Below are positions 23,022-35,700 of a stretch of 64,000 bases of DNA, piece by piece. The first letter of the stretch is position 1; each line of letters starts with the position of its first letter. The stretch lies in assembly GCA_932521035.1 (NCBI GenBank), contig OW051494.1, forward strand, positions 8,852,001-8,916,000, in the 5' to 3' direction. The notes beneath the pieces were generated by a model, which ran no database searches, was not told the DNA's origin, and saw nothing but the letters and a program-made list of their open reading frames with translations. Position numbers and translations under genes: made by a program. This stretch comes from Oscheius dolichura (taxonomy: Eukaryota > Nematoda > Chromadorea > Rhabditida > Rhabditidae).

Positions 23022-26000
23022 GGCACAAGTTGGCTATAAACGTCTTCGCATCTGAAACGGGATTGTAAAAGCCGATTGTGAGGAAGAAAGTCGATTATAC
23101 GAAAGGAAAAAATAAGGAAAACGGGTCAAGAAGCTGTGAAAGACGGTTGTTGTGGCGCCCCAATAGAAATGGAGGAAGAAGGCCGCCACAGTTAGACAGG
23201 TTTGGAGAATAATACTAAACTGCTGGAACCAATGCAATTTGAGAGAAAAACATTGAGATAAGCCACAGTTAGACAGCTAGAAGAGAAAAAAATATATATT
23301 AGTCAAGAATTTAGAAAGCACAAGCGTAACTGTGGCTCCATATCGGCCAATACCAGCTGTGCGCCTCGGCATTGTTCCAAATTCTCGCATTTTTCCATGT
23401 GCACGATTCATTTTTAGCTGCAAAATGGCGTAATCCGTATGCTCAGCTGGCAATTGACAACAGATGAGATTTACGCTGTTGCGTGTCTTCTCTTCTCCGA
23501 TGTGTGGATTAGTATAAGCTTCAAAAATTGAGAACAAAAGAGTCGTTGCGTGTTTCAAGAGAGGGTGGACGGGGGAGGAGAGAATGTCCGAGAATAAAGA
23601 AGAGATGACCAGAAGAGAGCGAGGAGGATAGTTGACCAGCTGCATTTCACCCTCTCTGGCCTCTCTCTATACAACGGCTGGTTGACTGGGGCGAGAGGGC
23701 GCAGATTTGAATGACAATACCCAGGGCTGGAGAGAGAGAGACCGTATATTGTATGAGAGAGAAAGAGAGGTAAGCACAAGCGAGCTGGCAGTGAATGAGC
23801 CGTGAATCAGAGGGTTCGTGTTTCATGCTAATGGAACAGTGAGACGGGTAGAGAGCAAAAAGAAGACTTTGAGTTGTCCCTTACGAAAGGAAAGCGAGAA
23901 AAGAAACCAAAAATACCAACACAATGTGGAAATGACGGGTTACGAGGACAGAGTCGTAAACAATAGCCATGGATTCCTGTTGTTATGACTGAAAGTCAAA
24001 TTAGGTTTTCTAAACAGGGTGTCTTTAGCAAAAAATAAGAAATATTCTATTTTCATAAAAGAAAGATGCATAACAATCAAAATGGAAGCAAAAAAGCGGA
24101 AAATATTGCTCTCCCAGCTGTTGGTAAAATTCTAACGCAGAATGTGACCTTCGCTTTTGATTGTTTCGATTTTTCTCAACATAAAAACATTCTGCTTGGA
24201 TAAAATAACAAAAAGGGATATTTCAGATATAAAATATGCGATAGAGATAAAGATTATGAAATAAAAACAGCTATCAGATAAAGAAACAATAACTGGCGGT
24301 CAAATTACGATAAGGCATATTAGCAGCTTGCGTTCGCACCGTATGTATCCATTTCTCTATTCAAACATAACAAATAAAATAAATTACAAGATAGCGAACA
24401 ATTTTGGGAGACAGAAATTGATCGAGATGAAAAAGTACAGATGCCAGATGGTCAGAGGGTCGAGTGCCCTCTACGCGCAGCCGCTCTTTTTCCCCCTGCT
24501 TACGAGAATCATACTAGCCCATCTGCATTTCAAAAAGGGAGAGCGAAAGTTCAAACCGAATGTTATTTTTGTTTGTAAATGCTGCATGCTACGCGTATTG
24601 AGAGTAAAATACTGCAATTAGTGTCACCCTTTTCACAGAAAAAGAGAGACGGCCAAGTGGGAGGTAAATTACAGCCTTGAAAAGGAGGGAATATAATATT
24701 TTCCGCTCGTTATCCATTGTATAAAGTTGAAAACAAGACGCTAGCGAGCGAGAAACTTGAAGAATATGGACCATGCAGAGAGACTAATGTATCGACGAGT
24801 GGAAATTGATGTGAGAATGGGTTGAAAGACTGATTATCGTGAGAAACACGAGAAGTAAAATGGATTACAGAAATGGAAGAACTGGAATCAAATCGGAGGA
24901 TCAAGGTCTAAAAATGAAGTAAGAATGCTCTAATGAAAACTTTTTCGCCGCGTCATTTCGTAATTCACTTCATTTCATCTCCTTTTTTTCTGTTTGTCTG
25001 TTGTTTTTTGTGTCTATCCATTTTAGAATGTAAAAATTAGTATACAAGCATACCTATTGTACAAGAAAGTAGAAGAAACGAGGATATTTGTTCAAAGAAG
25101 CAATGTAAACGTCGTTGCGGTGCTAAAAAGAGCATGAAAGCAAATAAAGATGACCTAAGAAGCCATGCTATTAATCTTCTGCTTCTTTGAATAGGTTTTA
25201 TTTTTTGCTATTAGCGTATCTAACTTCACCAGAAAAATGAGCAAAAGCAAGCGCGTAAGAAAATGAGATTGTTCCGAACGGGAAGTGGCCAATTGGGGGC
25301 CTCCTCTCTTTCTTTGTTTGATTGACGTCTTCCCATTGCACGTCTTGAATAAGAACAAGTGCGGGGAGGTAGTGGTCAGTAGAGTTAGCCAGATGACTCA
25401 TAAACTATAGGAATAGGAAATATGAGAAGGATAATTAGCGAGTGCGTACAAATAAAACAACGCAGGAACAAGAGAGACTGCTGCCGGTGTTATGGTTAGC
25501 ATACACACTCTACACAGAGAGGTCAGCGTGCTACACGCGAGCCATAAACCGAATCGATGTGACGATTAGCTCCGCCTCCTTTCCTTTTCCACAAAAGCGG
25601 TAGGTGGCAGAAGGGTGAGAGAAAGAGGCTCGAGGATTAGGTATGATTTCATTAGTATCTTATTTGTTTCAGTATTGACTAAATTTGAAGGAGACATTCA
25701 TCATGTGACGAAAGTTTTTGTAATTTCGATTGAATCTGTAAATTGTAGTAAGTCTTTTTATTTTATTAGCTACGCTTCGATTTTTTGACAATTTTCAAAT
25801 GCTGCAGTTTTGATATCCTTGCATAAGGCGTGCACACATTTTTCATTTTATCTAACAACATAAATTCAGCAATCAGGTGTACAACTTGAGCGAAAAGCGA
25901 AAATGTAGATTGCCACTAAAATTTATTGTAACCGCTAGAGCAGTAAAAATTTTATGAGGAGAAGCTAAAGTAGAGTGGAAATAGAAATTTCGGCTTGAAA

Positions 26001-27128
26001 TTACGGAATCAGGGCCATAAAATCTTCCAATGGACATGCGGAATGACCCTCCTCGAAAGCCTCTCTCTTGAATGGAACGCCTTCAATATAGAGATGCTTA
26101 GCCGGCAGAGACAACTGGATGAGGCCGGCCCCGTTTAGCATTTCATAATGCCGGCCAGCTGAGTGTCACAATGGAAGGTCCCTCGGGAAGAGATTAGTAG
26201 ACGACGATTCTCTCTATGTTGTGACACATCAAATGACCATTGAAGAGCAATTCATTGGAAGTCTCAATGTATAGAGAACGAAAGAGTAACAGAAATAATT
26301 GGAAAGAGGAGATCGAGGAGCAAAATGCTTCCAGATGCAAGAAGCGGCTATTACAACGCGAAAGAAGCCGTTTTTCACCTAAGAGTACGCACCACAATTT
26401 ATTTGTGAGTGGGAAGAGAGGGCAATTGGGGTTATCAGACGGAAAATAGGACAAAATTCCTCCGTTTTGCTAGATATGTGTAGGGGTCTTCTACATTTTT
26501 TCTTCCTTTTATTGTTTTTACAACACTTTACTATTCTGAATTGGATCAAAGTTTGATGTTTTTCTTTATTTATGTGAACGTATCCTTATTTAGCAAAAAG
26601 AACGGCAGAAATGTGTGAAAAAGAGAAGAAAAGTAGAATTTATCCAAAGAAGTTCGAAAATTTTACGTTCGCGGCGTGAGCCTGCTTGGCAAACGTCCAA
26701 ACACCGTAATCGACAACGCCGAAGTGTATAGGGTGTATGCTGTCTCGTCTTTCGGCCGCGTTACATTATTGTTTTATTCTATTTTCTAACGTTTCTTTAT
26801 TACTTTTGTGATGTAAAATAGTTGGAAAATATGAAAACCATCAGTACTTTGGTAAAATGTGTGTAAAATGTATTTACATTTTGTAGAAATCGATATTTTC
26901 AAAAACATTTGCTTGCCTTTGAAATTGCTTATCTTTTTGTGGTGTTATAATTTTGACACGTTCGTTTTAGTACAAGAACAGTAAAATAGACGAACAATTG
27001 CTTTTTTTCAGTCTTATCAAGGTCGGTTGTTGATTTCTTCTTCTCTTTTTCCGAATATTCATTTTCTCACGTACTTGCTTCATTTCCGTTCTTTCTCTTA
27101 TGCAAAATATTTTCTTTCTCTTTCAGGG
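23022..27128. other. 4-kb AT-rich intergenic region
   Basis: It lies between the divergently transcribed ADAM and cox-5A genes and presumably holds the promoters of both. GCCACAGTTAGACAG motifs occur near 23195 and 23258. A GC-richer patch at about 26660-26765 could be a cox-5A regulatory element. I find no exon chain or RNA gene. Confidence 0.5.
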
Positions 27129-28263
27129 ATGGCCTCTCTAGCTCTGCGTAATCTGGTCCGTGGTGTAGCCAATCGTGGAGCTCGCCAAATCTCCACCACC
27201 AATACTGTTAACAGTAAGCACGATGATATCATGGAGAAGTGGCCCGCTGAGAGTGAGTTCTTTATCGTATTTGCAGTTTTTAGAACTATTTTTGAATACT
27301 TCTTCGCATTGCTTTTTTTGTTTCATAGTACATCGAGTTTCTTTCATTGTTGACACTTCTGCAAACCAAAAAAAATGATGTCACACTCGAAAAACAGAAT
27401 CTTGCCGATTCATTTAGTGTTTAGCGAAATAGATTCGTTTTTCTAATGTTATTTTTTTCAGAATTCGATAGACACTTCATTGATTATTTTAACCGACCGG
27501 AGATTGACGGATGGGAGGTTCGCAAAGGTAAGCTTGTTGGCTATATCGTTTCTTTTGAAATGTTGCATTGTTTCGACTGCTGTTTGCTTTTACAAATTTA
27601 TATTCCAGCTCTCTCCGAACTCCACGATTTTGACGTCATCCCCGATCCTAAAGTTGTCGAAGCCGGTTTGAGAGCTTGTCGTCGCGTGAACGACTTCTCT
27701 CTATGTGTACGGTTCCTTGAAGCCATCAAGATCAAGTGCGGATCTCAAAAGAATAGAGATGTTGTTTATTCCTACATCATCAAGGAGGTTTGTCATTGTT
27801 GTGTACATAAATTCGACAAATGATTATTTTGATACCAACGTATTCAACAAATTTTTTGTGGCTAAATTATTAGTCATTGGTAGACTGTTTCATTTTTTTT
27901 TCAGATTCGTCCCGTCTTGGATGAACTGGGTATTGCTACTCCTGAAGATCTTGGATATGACAAGCCTGAATTTTTCATTCCTCAGCCCGAGTACTGGTGG
28001 GAGAAGAAGTGGTATGTTTTTTGTTCCGACTTTTGCTTTACATTGAATGAAGCTTATCTTTTGGCGATACTTTCTTGCCAACCTCCAAGCTCTACATATT
28101 ATTATCCTCTTTTGTTAGCGCATTGTATTATTAAAAGTACATTCATGTTCAAACACACCAACAAAAATTGAATAGCGAAGAAAACATACTTACATCCCAC
28201 TAATTACTTATTTTCAGGTATGCTGAGTATGGATACGACAAGAAGGCTGGATTCTCGTATTAA
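27129..28263 (+). CDS. cox-5A: Cytochrome c oxidase subunit 5A, mitochondrial
   Basis: Five exons (27129-27252, 27462-27527, 27609-27787, 27905-28011, 28218-28263) join in phase to 173 residues. A TTTCAG acceptor ends two bases before the ATG, which suggests trans-splicing to a leader. The N-terminus is basic and Ser/Thr-rich with few acids, as for a matrix targeting peptide. The mature part carries the COX5A signature: FDRHFIDYFNRPEIDGWEVR, LHDFDVIPDPKVVEAGLRAC, RFLEAIKIKCG and IRPVLDELGIATPEDLGYD. Subunit 5A is a nuclear-encoded, matrix-facing structural subunit of respiratory complex IV. The nematode-type extension PQPEYWWEKKWYAEYGYDKK follows at the C-terminus. No defect is seen. Confidence 0.95.
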
Positions 28264-31200
28264 TTGTAGATTAGTGTAGACATTCGGCGTAAAAATGATG
28301 ATTGTGTCTCGTTTGTCTTTTATTTTATTTTCTTATTTAGAATAGAAGTTCCCCGTTAAGAGGATAATTTGCTTATCCGGACTTTTCCGCAAGCCATTGT
28401 TTTTCTTCGTCTTTGTCTCTCCAGTCCATTAGAGGGCCGCTAAGTAGCTTCAAAATCATCCTACTGTAGGGGAGCAGTTAGCTGTTCCCTCTTCATCAAG
28501 TTGTTGGCTGCCTAATTGGACCCCTAGAGTCTTTTGGTTCCCCCGTCAATGGGTATGCGTGGTAGTTCATTTAAAAATTCCTGCTAGGCAGAGTTCATGG
28601 TAACTTGTCAAACTGGGAACAGATGATGGACAGAACTATTCAAAAGAGCCCATAATGGATGATGGATGAAGGCTTCATAGCTTCTGCCCCGTCAAAAAAG
28701 GGTATCAAAGCAACGGGCCATTGAGCTCGTGATGATGTGGTGGAAGAGAGAGTCCCCAGAAGAGTTGGCCTACTGGAACACCCACGGAACATTCGTCGGG
28801 CCCCATCCTGGTCAGGAATACTAAAGACGCTGATGTTTTTACCGATCCGGATGTAAATTTCCCGCCACTGAAGATCAGTATGTGAGACGCAGTTGCCGAA
28901 AAGGCAAAACATAAAGATTAATTCTCAAGAAGTAAAAAGGAAAAATAGTGAGAGAATTTTTGCAAAAGGAAATGGATGTTCCCTTTCAAATTACCACCAC
29001 CATTGGCTCCCTGGACCCTGGATGTAATGAACTACGAACCATGTGATGGCTTGTTGTCGTCGCCCTCGCTTGATTTCAACAACCTTCACAAACTCCTGGT
29101 GGTCTTTAGATAATTAACTTACCGCTTTCTCTCCCAAAATGGAAAATCTGTTGTCATCAACATTTTACAAACGTTATTCGGCTCCGTTCGCTGTCGTCAT
29201 GTCTGGATCCGTTGTTCCCCTCCCCGCCTGACAAATTCAAACGAACAAAGCAGCATTTCTTAGGCTCGATGAGCCCTAAAATTTAGCAATAACTGCTTCT
29301 TCTTCTTCTTCTTCTCTTCGTTCGTTTTCTTCTTGACTGGTTAGCAGTTACACAAATGACCCATAAAATTATGGAGTCAAAGAACAGAAACAGACACGAC
29401 GAAGAGAAGAAAAAAATAATAATTTTTGAACCAATTGAAATAATTTTCAACCAATGTCAGCTGCGGTTTTTGTCTGTAATTGAAATAATTCTAGCCAGCT
29501 GTGAAATGAATCAAAAATCACAGCCTTTCCAGCAATTTTCCGTATTTTTCCATATTATTTGGGTTATTTTCCTTTTGCAATTCATTCTACAGCGGAAATA
29601 ATATCTTTTGAAGCATGAATATAATCTGAAAAATATTAAAATTATCGAAATTGATCCTACGATCATCTACCAATCTGTAGTTACCTTTTTTCCACATTTC
29701 TTCATTTGTTCTTCATTTTTTTTCAATTATGTACAATACAGTGGAAATAGCATTTTTTTCAATCAAAAATGTTTCAAAAAGTTTGAAAAATAGTAAAATT
29801 TAGCCCAAGATCACCTGCCAATATCGGAGCTCTCAATTCTCGGCTATTTTCCCATGTTCTTGTCATTTTCCTTCTTTATTTTTTTGCTACTATTTATATA
29901 GAGCATGAAATACTATTTTTAGAAGCAATAATTACCCATGAAAACTATAAAATTTATAGAATTTGACCCCTAACCATCTCCGGTTCCCGTTGGTTCCTTG
30001 TTGCCCAATTTTTCTTAACCACGCACTCTCATTAGTTTTGCAAGAAGCTCGTTAACAAGGATGAAGAAACTCAATTCGATTATGAGGCCCTCTTGTGAAC
30101 CCCGTCGTACGTCTTAAAGACCACCACACACTGTTTATGTTGTTCTCTGGCTCTTCCCCATTACCCATCCCCTCGTTTGGTCCGAATGATCCCGATTTTT
30201 GCTTTTTTGGCTGGATAATTTCAAGGATATTGCTATTTTCTACAATTTCCATCGTTTCCTTGGAAAAAGAAATCCCAGCGGGTTGTAAAAGTGAAAATTC
30301 TATTAGCGAAATGGCGACGGCGGAGGTGCGCAGCCCCGGGGGAGCAGCGGACGGGATACGATATTGCCAGTGACGAGAAAACGTCAGTTTTTCAGGGAGG
30401 AAGTCTCTTTAAAAATTAAAAGAACAAATTGACACGCTAATCTAATATCAAACGACGCCATGATGAACCCCACATGGCGAGACGGATACGATTAGAATCG
30501 GAAGAGCAAAGTTGAGTCGTGAAATTAAAAAAAAGGAAATAAAACACTATTTTTGTATATCTTTCGTTAGATTAATATTTTATGTATTATTTCCGAGTAG
30601 AAAAGCCATAAGAATATGCTAGAATCGAAGAAAAAATCAACGAAATCAAGTCAATTTGGACAAATTGTAAGCAAAATGAATTGGACAGCCAAAAGTTGAA
30701 TTTTATGTTTATTTTTCTTCTATTTTTCATCTGTTTTATCTTATAAATATGTTATACACTATTTATAATCAAAAAGAATAAAAAACGCAAAGAAATAACA
30801 TGAAAAATAGCAATTTTGGTGAAAATCTAAAGAATTAGCGCGCGCCACTTTGCTATGGCTCCAATTCTTGAATTTCCGTCTCAAAAAAGCGAGGGAGTGT
30901 ATTTTTGATAAACAATTAGACTTCCTCAATAGAAATACTAATAATTCAATTATTTTCCAACAAAAAGAAAGGTTAAGATGAACCCGGAACCCGAAAAATG
31001 GCTTCCAATAGGTTCTTCCGCTATTTATTGAATGTCTAATATTTTTTCCTTTTTCACCGAACAATTTTTAGTTCCAGACATTATTTTTTTAGCTATTTTT
31101 AGCCGGAAAAGTATCTAAATGAGCGGAGTATTATTATTTTCGTGTTGATTGGCTCGAGGCTGGCTATAACCAGGTTGAACGCCAATAATCGGACATCTGA

Positions 31201-32775
31201 CACGGGTAGAATGAAATCAGAGGGTGGCCGGGCGATAAAGTTAGTGAGATACTGATCAGCTGTCTGCAAATCACGACTAATATCAGCTATTTTTGTAATA
31301 ATTCAATCTCTCGGGTTCGGCGGCTGCTCTGGGTCTGCCGGATATAACTCCCTGGCTGTTCTTTTTTCAGAAGCCATGCATAGTCATTCCTCGTCCATTT
31401 TTTATATAATTATATATCTGTAGGGTGTTAAATTATCCAATATAGCATTTTTAAATATTAAAATATTGCGATCCGTTCGAAGGAACAAAAAAAAGTTACC
31501 TCACGCGGCTGCACCCGTAAAGACTCGGCAGTTCGTTTCTTTGACATCAAAATCTACAGCTAAAAAGCCGCTGTGCCTTTTATAGCTTCAACCTGCCGAG
31601 ATGTTACGGGTGCAGGCGCAAGAATATTCCCGCACGACGCCCTAAAAGAATCCAATCGCCCTGCTGACCACCCCCCTAAATCTTGGACCCCTTTCTCCTC
31701 GCCGTCCTGGGGGTTTTTGGTCCATGGCCGACCAAGAACGGCGCCGATCTTTGGCAACCGGGGAAAGAGGGGAAGATAGTTTATTTACAGTGGATTGGAA
31801 GAAGCCCGTTTGCTTGGAATCGTGTTGAGCCTTGTTTCCTGACACGACTTCTCTAGGAAGGAGAAGAGAATAGGGACAACCACCGTCACTAATTCCCCTT
31901 CTTCTCCACGTCATCCACTAGGAACAATTCGTCGTGGTTTAGAAGAGTCTAACCGAATTTTTGGGGGATGACACCTTTTTTGGCAGAGAGTGGGGGAAGT
32001 CTCCTAGGGGAATAACCAGTCTAGCTACTTTATAGTGTACGAAAATACGGATTTCTTCCACAATTCAGGGAATTTTACATTCAAAATTAAAAAATGTGAT
32101 TGTAGCCAAGTAAGGGGGACATTTACAGGCCACTGGCAAAAAAATGGGCCGGAAATCCGGAGAAGAGTTCCTGGATCCGGGCCAAAGGCGAGAAACAGCC
32201 AATTTTTCGAATGTAGGTCCCCATTTTACATCTTCTTGTTTTTTTCTCGAGTTCTCAAACAGGAGAGATTTTCTTCTTCAAAAAATAACTCGTGGACCAA
32301 AAAATCTTGAAGAAACCCCGATTTTGGCGCCGCGTGGAGCCGGAATGGCAAAGATGACCGTAGAATTTGAATTTCGACCATTATTTCCGCTCTTTTTCGA
32401 TTTATTTTATCCTTTGCCTCATCGTGTTATTATGCTAAAAAAATATATGGTCAAAGAAAATTCAGTTACAAGCCAAAAATCCGAACTTTCCCGCCGCCGC
32501 AGGGTCCAAGACCAATTTTAACCAAGTTGCCCATTATTCCCGGCTCTTTGTCTATTTTTTGCCCTTTTTCCGCCCTTCGCCAGTCCTTTAAAATCGAAAT
32601 TTCTCTCCTTTTCTTCTCAAGAAATAATTTGAATTTGTTTCCCTCTCTCCTGAGAAAAAAAAGCCCGGGAGAACGGAGTGACGTAGAGCCCCCGCCCCTA
32701 CAGTGGCCCTCCTCCTCCCCGCTCTCCCTTTTTCGAGTCGCCGAGTCCCGCCCATTTCAGCTTCACAACCGCACG
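28264..32775. other. 4.5-kb intergenic region
   Basis: AT-rich sequence between cox-5A and the flp-14-like gene. It contains a CTT trinucleotide tract near 29300, a foldback element at 31504 and no recognisable exon chain. The last kilobase, which is pyrimidine-rich near 32690-32740, is the likely neuropeptide-gene promoter. Confidence 0.45.
31504..31620. repeat. Foldback element, copy 5
   Basis: Arms GGCTGCACCCGTAAAGACTC...GGCAG and CTGCCGAGATGTTACGGGTG...CAGGC enclose about 65 bases of unrelated sequence. Confidence 0.8.
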
Positions 32776-35700
32776 ATGCGAACCTTCGTGGGAGGTCTTC
32801 TACTCGCCACTCTTTCCGTATTCTCGGTTTCGGCACAGGCCGCCGCCACAGCTGGACAGGATGCCGCCTCTGCCGTTGCCGCAGCTGCTGCTGGCAAGAA
32901 TTGCAATGAGGTGGGCTTTACGGACTTCCAATGGGGATTTCTGACTATTTTGAGAGATTTTCTAAATAAATTAGGGTCTTGAGACGATAAATACAGCTCT
33001 GAAATTATATTGGTGCAGCTGCGTAACTGTGGCGCCGCTCCCTTTGAAATACCGAAAACCACAAAATGGCGCTTTTCTCCCCAGAGAATCCGAATTTCTT
33101 GCAATTTCTTCCATGTTTCAAATTTTTTTAAACTCATAACGTGTTATAAAGGTCCTAAGACGATAACTGGAGCACTGTGGTGCTATAATTATGTGAACTG
33201 TGGCTGTTAGCTGTCTTACTGTGGCGCGATTCCATTGAATAGGGAAAATACAGCAATTTTTCGATTCTAGCTCCTATAATTCTGAATTTCTCCAATTTCT
33301 TTCGTTCTTTTTACCAACGTTTAATTTATAAAGACCACAGCGAAGTGGTGCTGCGGCTGGTTGTACAAAAAAGCCACAGCCAAGAGCCACAGTTAGACTT
33401 TTCCCTCGTAATTCGGGAATTTCGACGTTTCTTTCAATTTCCGGGTTATTACCACCTTTTGAGACAGTTTTCCCTCATTTCAAAGCTCAAATTTCCCTGC
33501 TAAACGCTACAGCGAAGTGGTATTATTCCGATTTTCTTTAAAAAAGCCACAGCGAAGAGCCGCAGTTAGACATTTAGCCGACATTTTGTTTCCATTCTTC
33601 TCTTTCTCCGGTTTTCTGGATTATTGCGGCCGATGAGCCTTTTTGCCAGCGTTTCCGCAACAATTTCAAAACTAATTTGGAACTCCAATGTCCGGGGGAC
33701 ACGCTTGAAGAATTCTCCCCGGTTTTATGACTCTCGGGGTGGATCCTCACGTGGAGTCTCCTGGCTCTCTCTCGTTTAAAAACGCGGGCTTCCTTATTGT
33801 GACCTTCCATCTTCCGTGACCTTTTCTCTCCTCCTTGGTCGCCACTAATATTCTTCCTCCCCTTTCCGGACTTCTAATGAGCCGAGCTGAAAAATTGCAT
33901 CTTCCACCGCACACTCCGGCTCATTTTTTACTGATCTAGCCCGTCATTGGTATGACGGGATGGAATAGGGAAAGGGGATGGAGGGATGACATTTTATGGG
34001 AACAGGAAGTGGAGCGAGATTACTGTAGGGGGAACCGGGAACGGGGAATCTGGAACCACAGAAAAACTAGTAAAAGAAGCCACAGTTAGACAGCGAGAAA
34101 GAGCATTTTGGGTTTTAGCTGTCTAACTGTGGAGCTGCGGCATATTTGAGCAAAGAACGGAGAAAAGTTAGGAATCTCGGTTGAAGGGTTGGAGCTAGGT
34201 CTTGAAAAAGGAGAAACCACAGCAAGGGAAGCCACCGTTAGACAGCTAGACAGCGTAAATTGAGGAATACAGTAGAAGTGGCAATAGCGCAGCCTTTTTT
34301 AGCTCTGATTCGGACCGGAAAACGTGAAAAGAGTAAAAGAGCCACAGTTAGACAGCCAATATGGCTTTTAGTTTCTTCTTCTAGGGGTCTAAATTGTCCC
34401 CGTCCAGCCTTCCAAGGCCTCTGGGAGCCAAATTTATCCATTCTGCCGCCTTCCCCTCTTCTTTTTGACCTTCTACCTTGCCTAGAAGATAATTATACCC
34501 CCACCGAATCATAATAAAATTGCTAATTGTTGCCGGCTTCCTGACAACAGCTGGTAGCGTCGGGCGGGGGCAGATCAAATTCAAAAAACTTGTCCCACTG
34601 TACTGTTTGTTTTCGTCTCGATTTTCCCATTAATTTGTACTATTTTTCACTAGATTTTATTTAAATTAATGCAAAATCGCCAGAGAAAACAAAAAAATTC
34701 AATTTGAAACGAACTTTCCCGGCCGCTAACACAAGTAAGAGGGTTACGGTAAGAAAGCCCGCAGGGGGTGTGTGAACTGTGGCTGTTTTTTTCTCTTTTC
34801 CCGAAGCAGAGCAAAACCAGGATGTAGTTCTTCGAGACGTTGTCAGACCCTCGTCCCTCTGGGCTCTCCCGAGGCAAAAAAGTGACACAGCGTTCTTTTT
34901 CTCGAGCTGGAGTGACAAATTATGAGGTCAATGACCACGGGCCACGGCTTATAAGACGTCCCAATCGGCGGGTCACTTTAGCTTAAAAAGGAAGCGGAAA
35001 ACAAACAGAAAGGGAAGCCACAGTTCCTCAGTTAGACAGCCAGAAAAGCCAATGAGGAATTGTGGCTCTTTTCGCTGTGGCTTCTTCCTTGGTTGAAGGG
35101 CGCCGCGCTCTAATTTTCTGCCCACACAGTCCCACAGGTAGACAGTCAAGAGCCACAGTAACTACCGTCAGTAACCTGTTTTTGAGAATTCGTCAATTCA
35201 AACGAATGTAAAGGCGGGAAGTAGAGGAACTGCGCGCGGACACTTCTGGGCGCCACAGTACCACAGTTAGACAGCCATAAAACTTCTTGACCTCTTCTGA
35301 AGGAAATTATGATCTTGTCAGGCCATTTTTTGGCTAGAAAATGGTGATTTTCCTTTAAAAATGATCATTTTTTTGTTCTTTTTTTCGCCTTGTTCCAGAC
35401 GCAATGACGTAAAATTGAGCTAAACCCAATTGTCACCTTTGTCCCTCTTTCCAAACCAGATTTCGGCCAGCTCTTCCCTGGGGGAGAAAGCACATCCGTC
35501 CTTCTCTCCTTCCCCACAAAATTCAGTTAGTAACCGGTGGCGGAATTTCATTGTCTTCGGCCTGTTATCGGCCCCTGTCCATTAGAGTACTCTGGTCTTC
35601 CCCGCCCCTTTTTATTTTCAGGGTGTCTCCAAATTTTTCAATTTTAATCAGGAAAAAAACTGGAGGTGTGAGAGTGACAATCAGTCGGGTTTTTTTCTCA

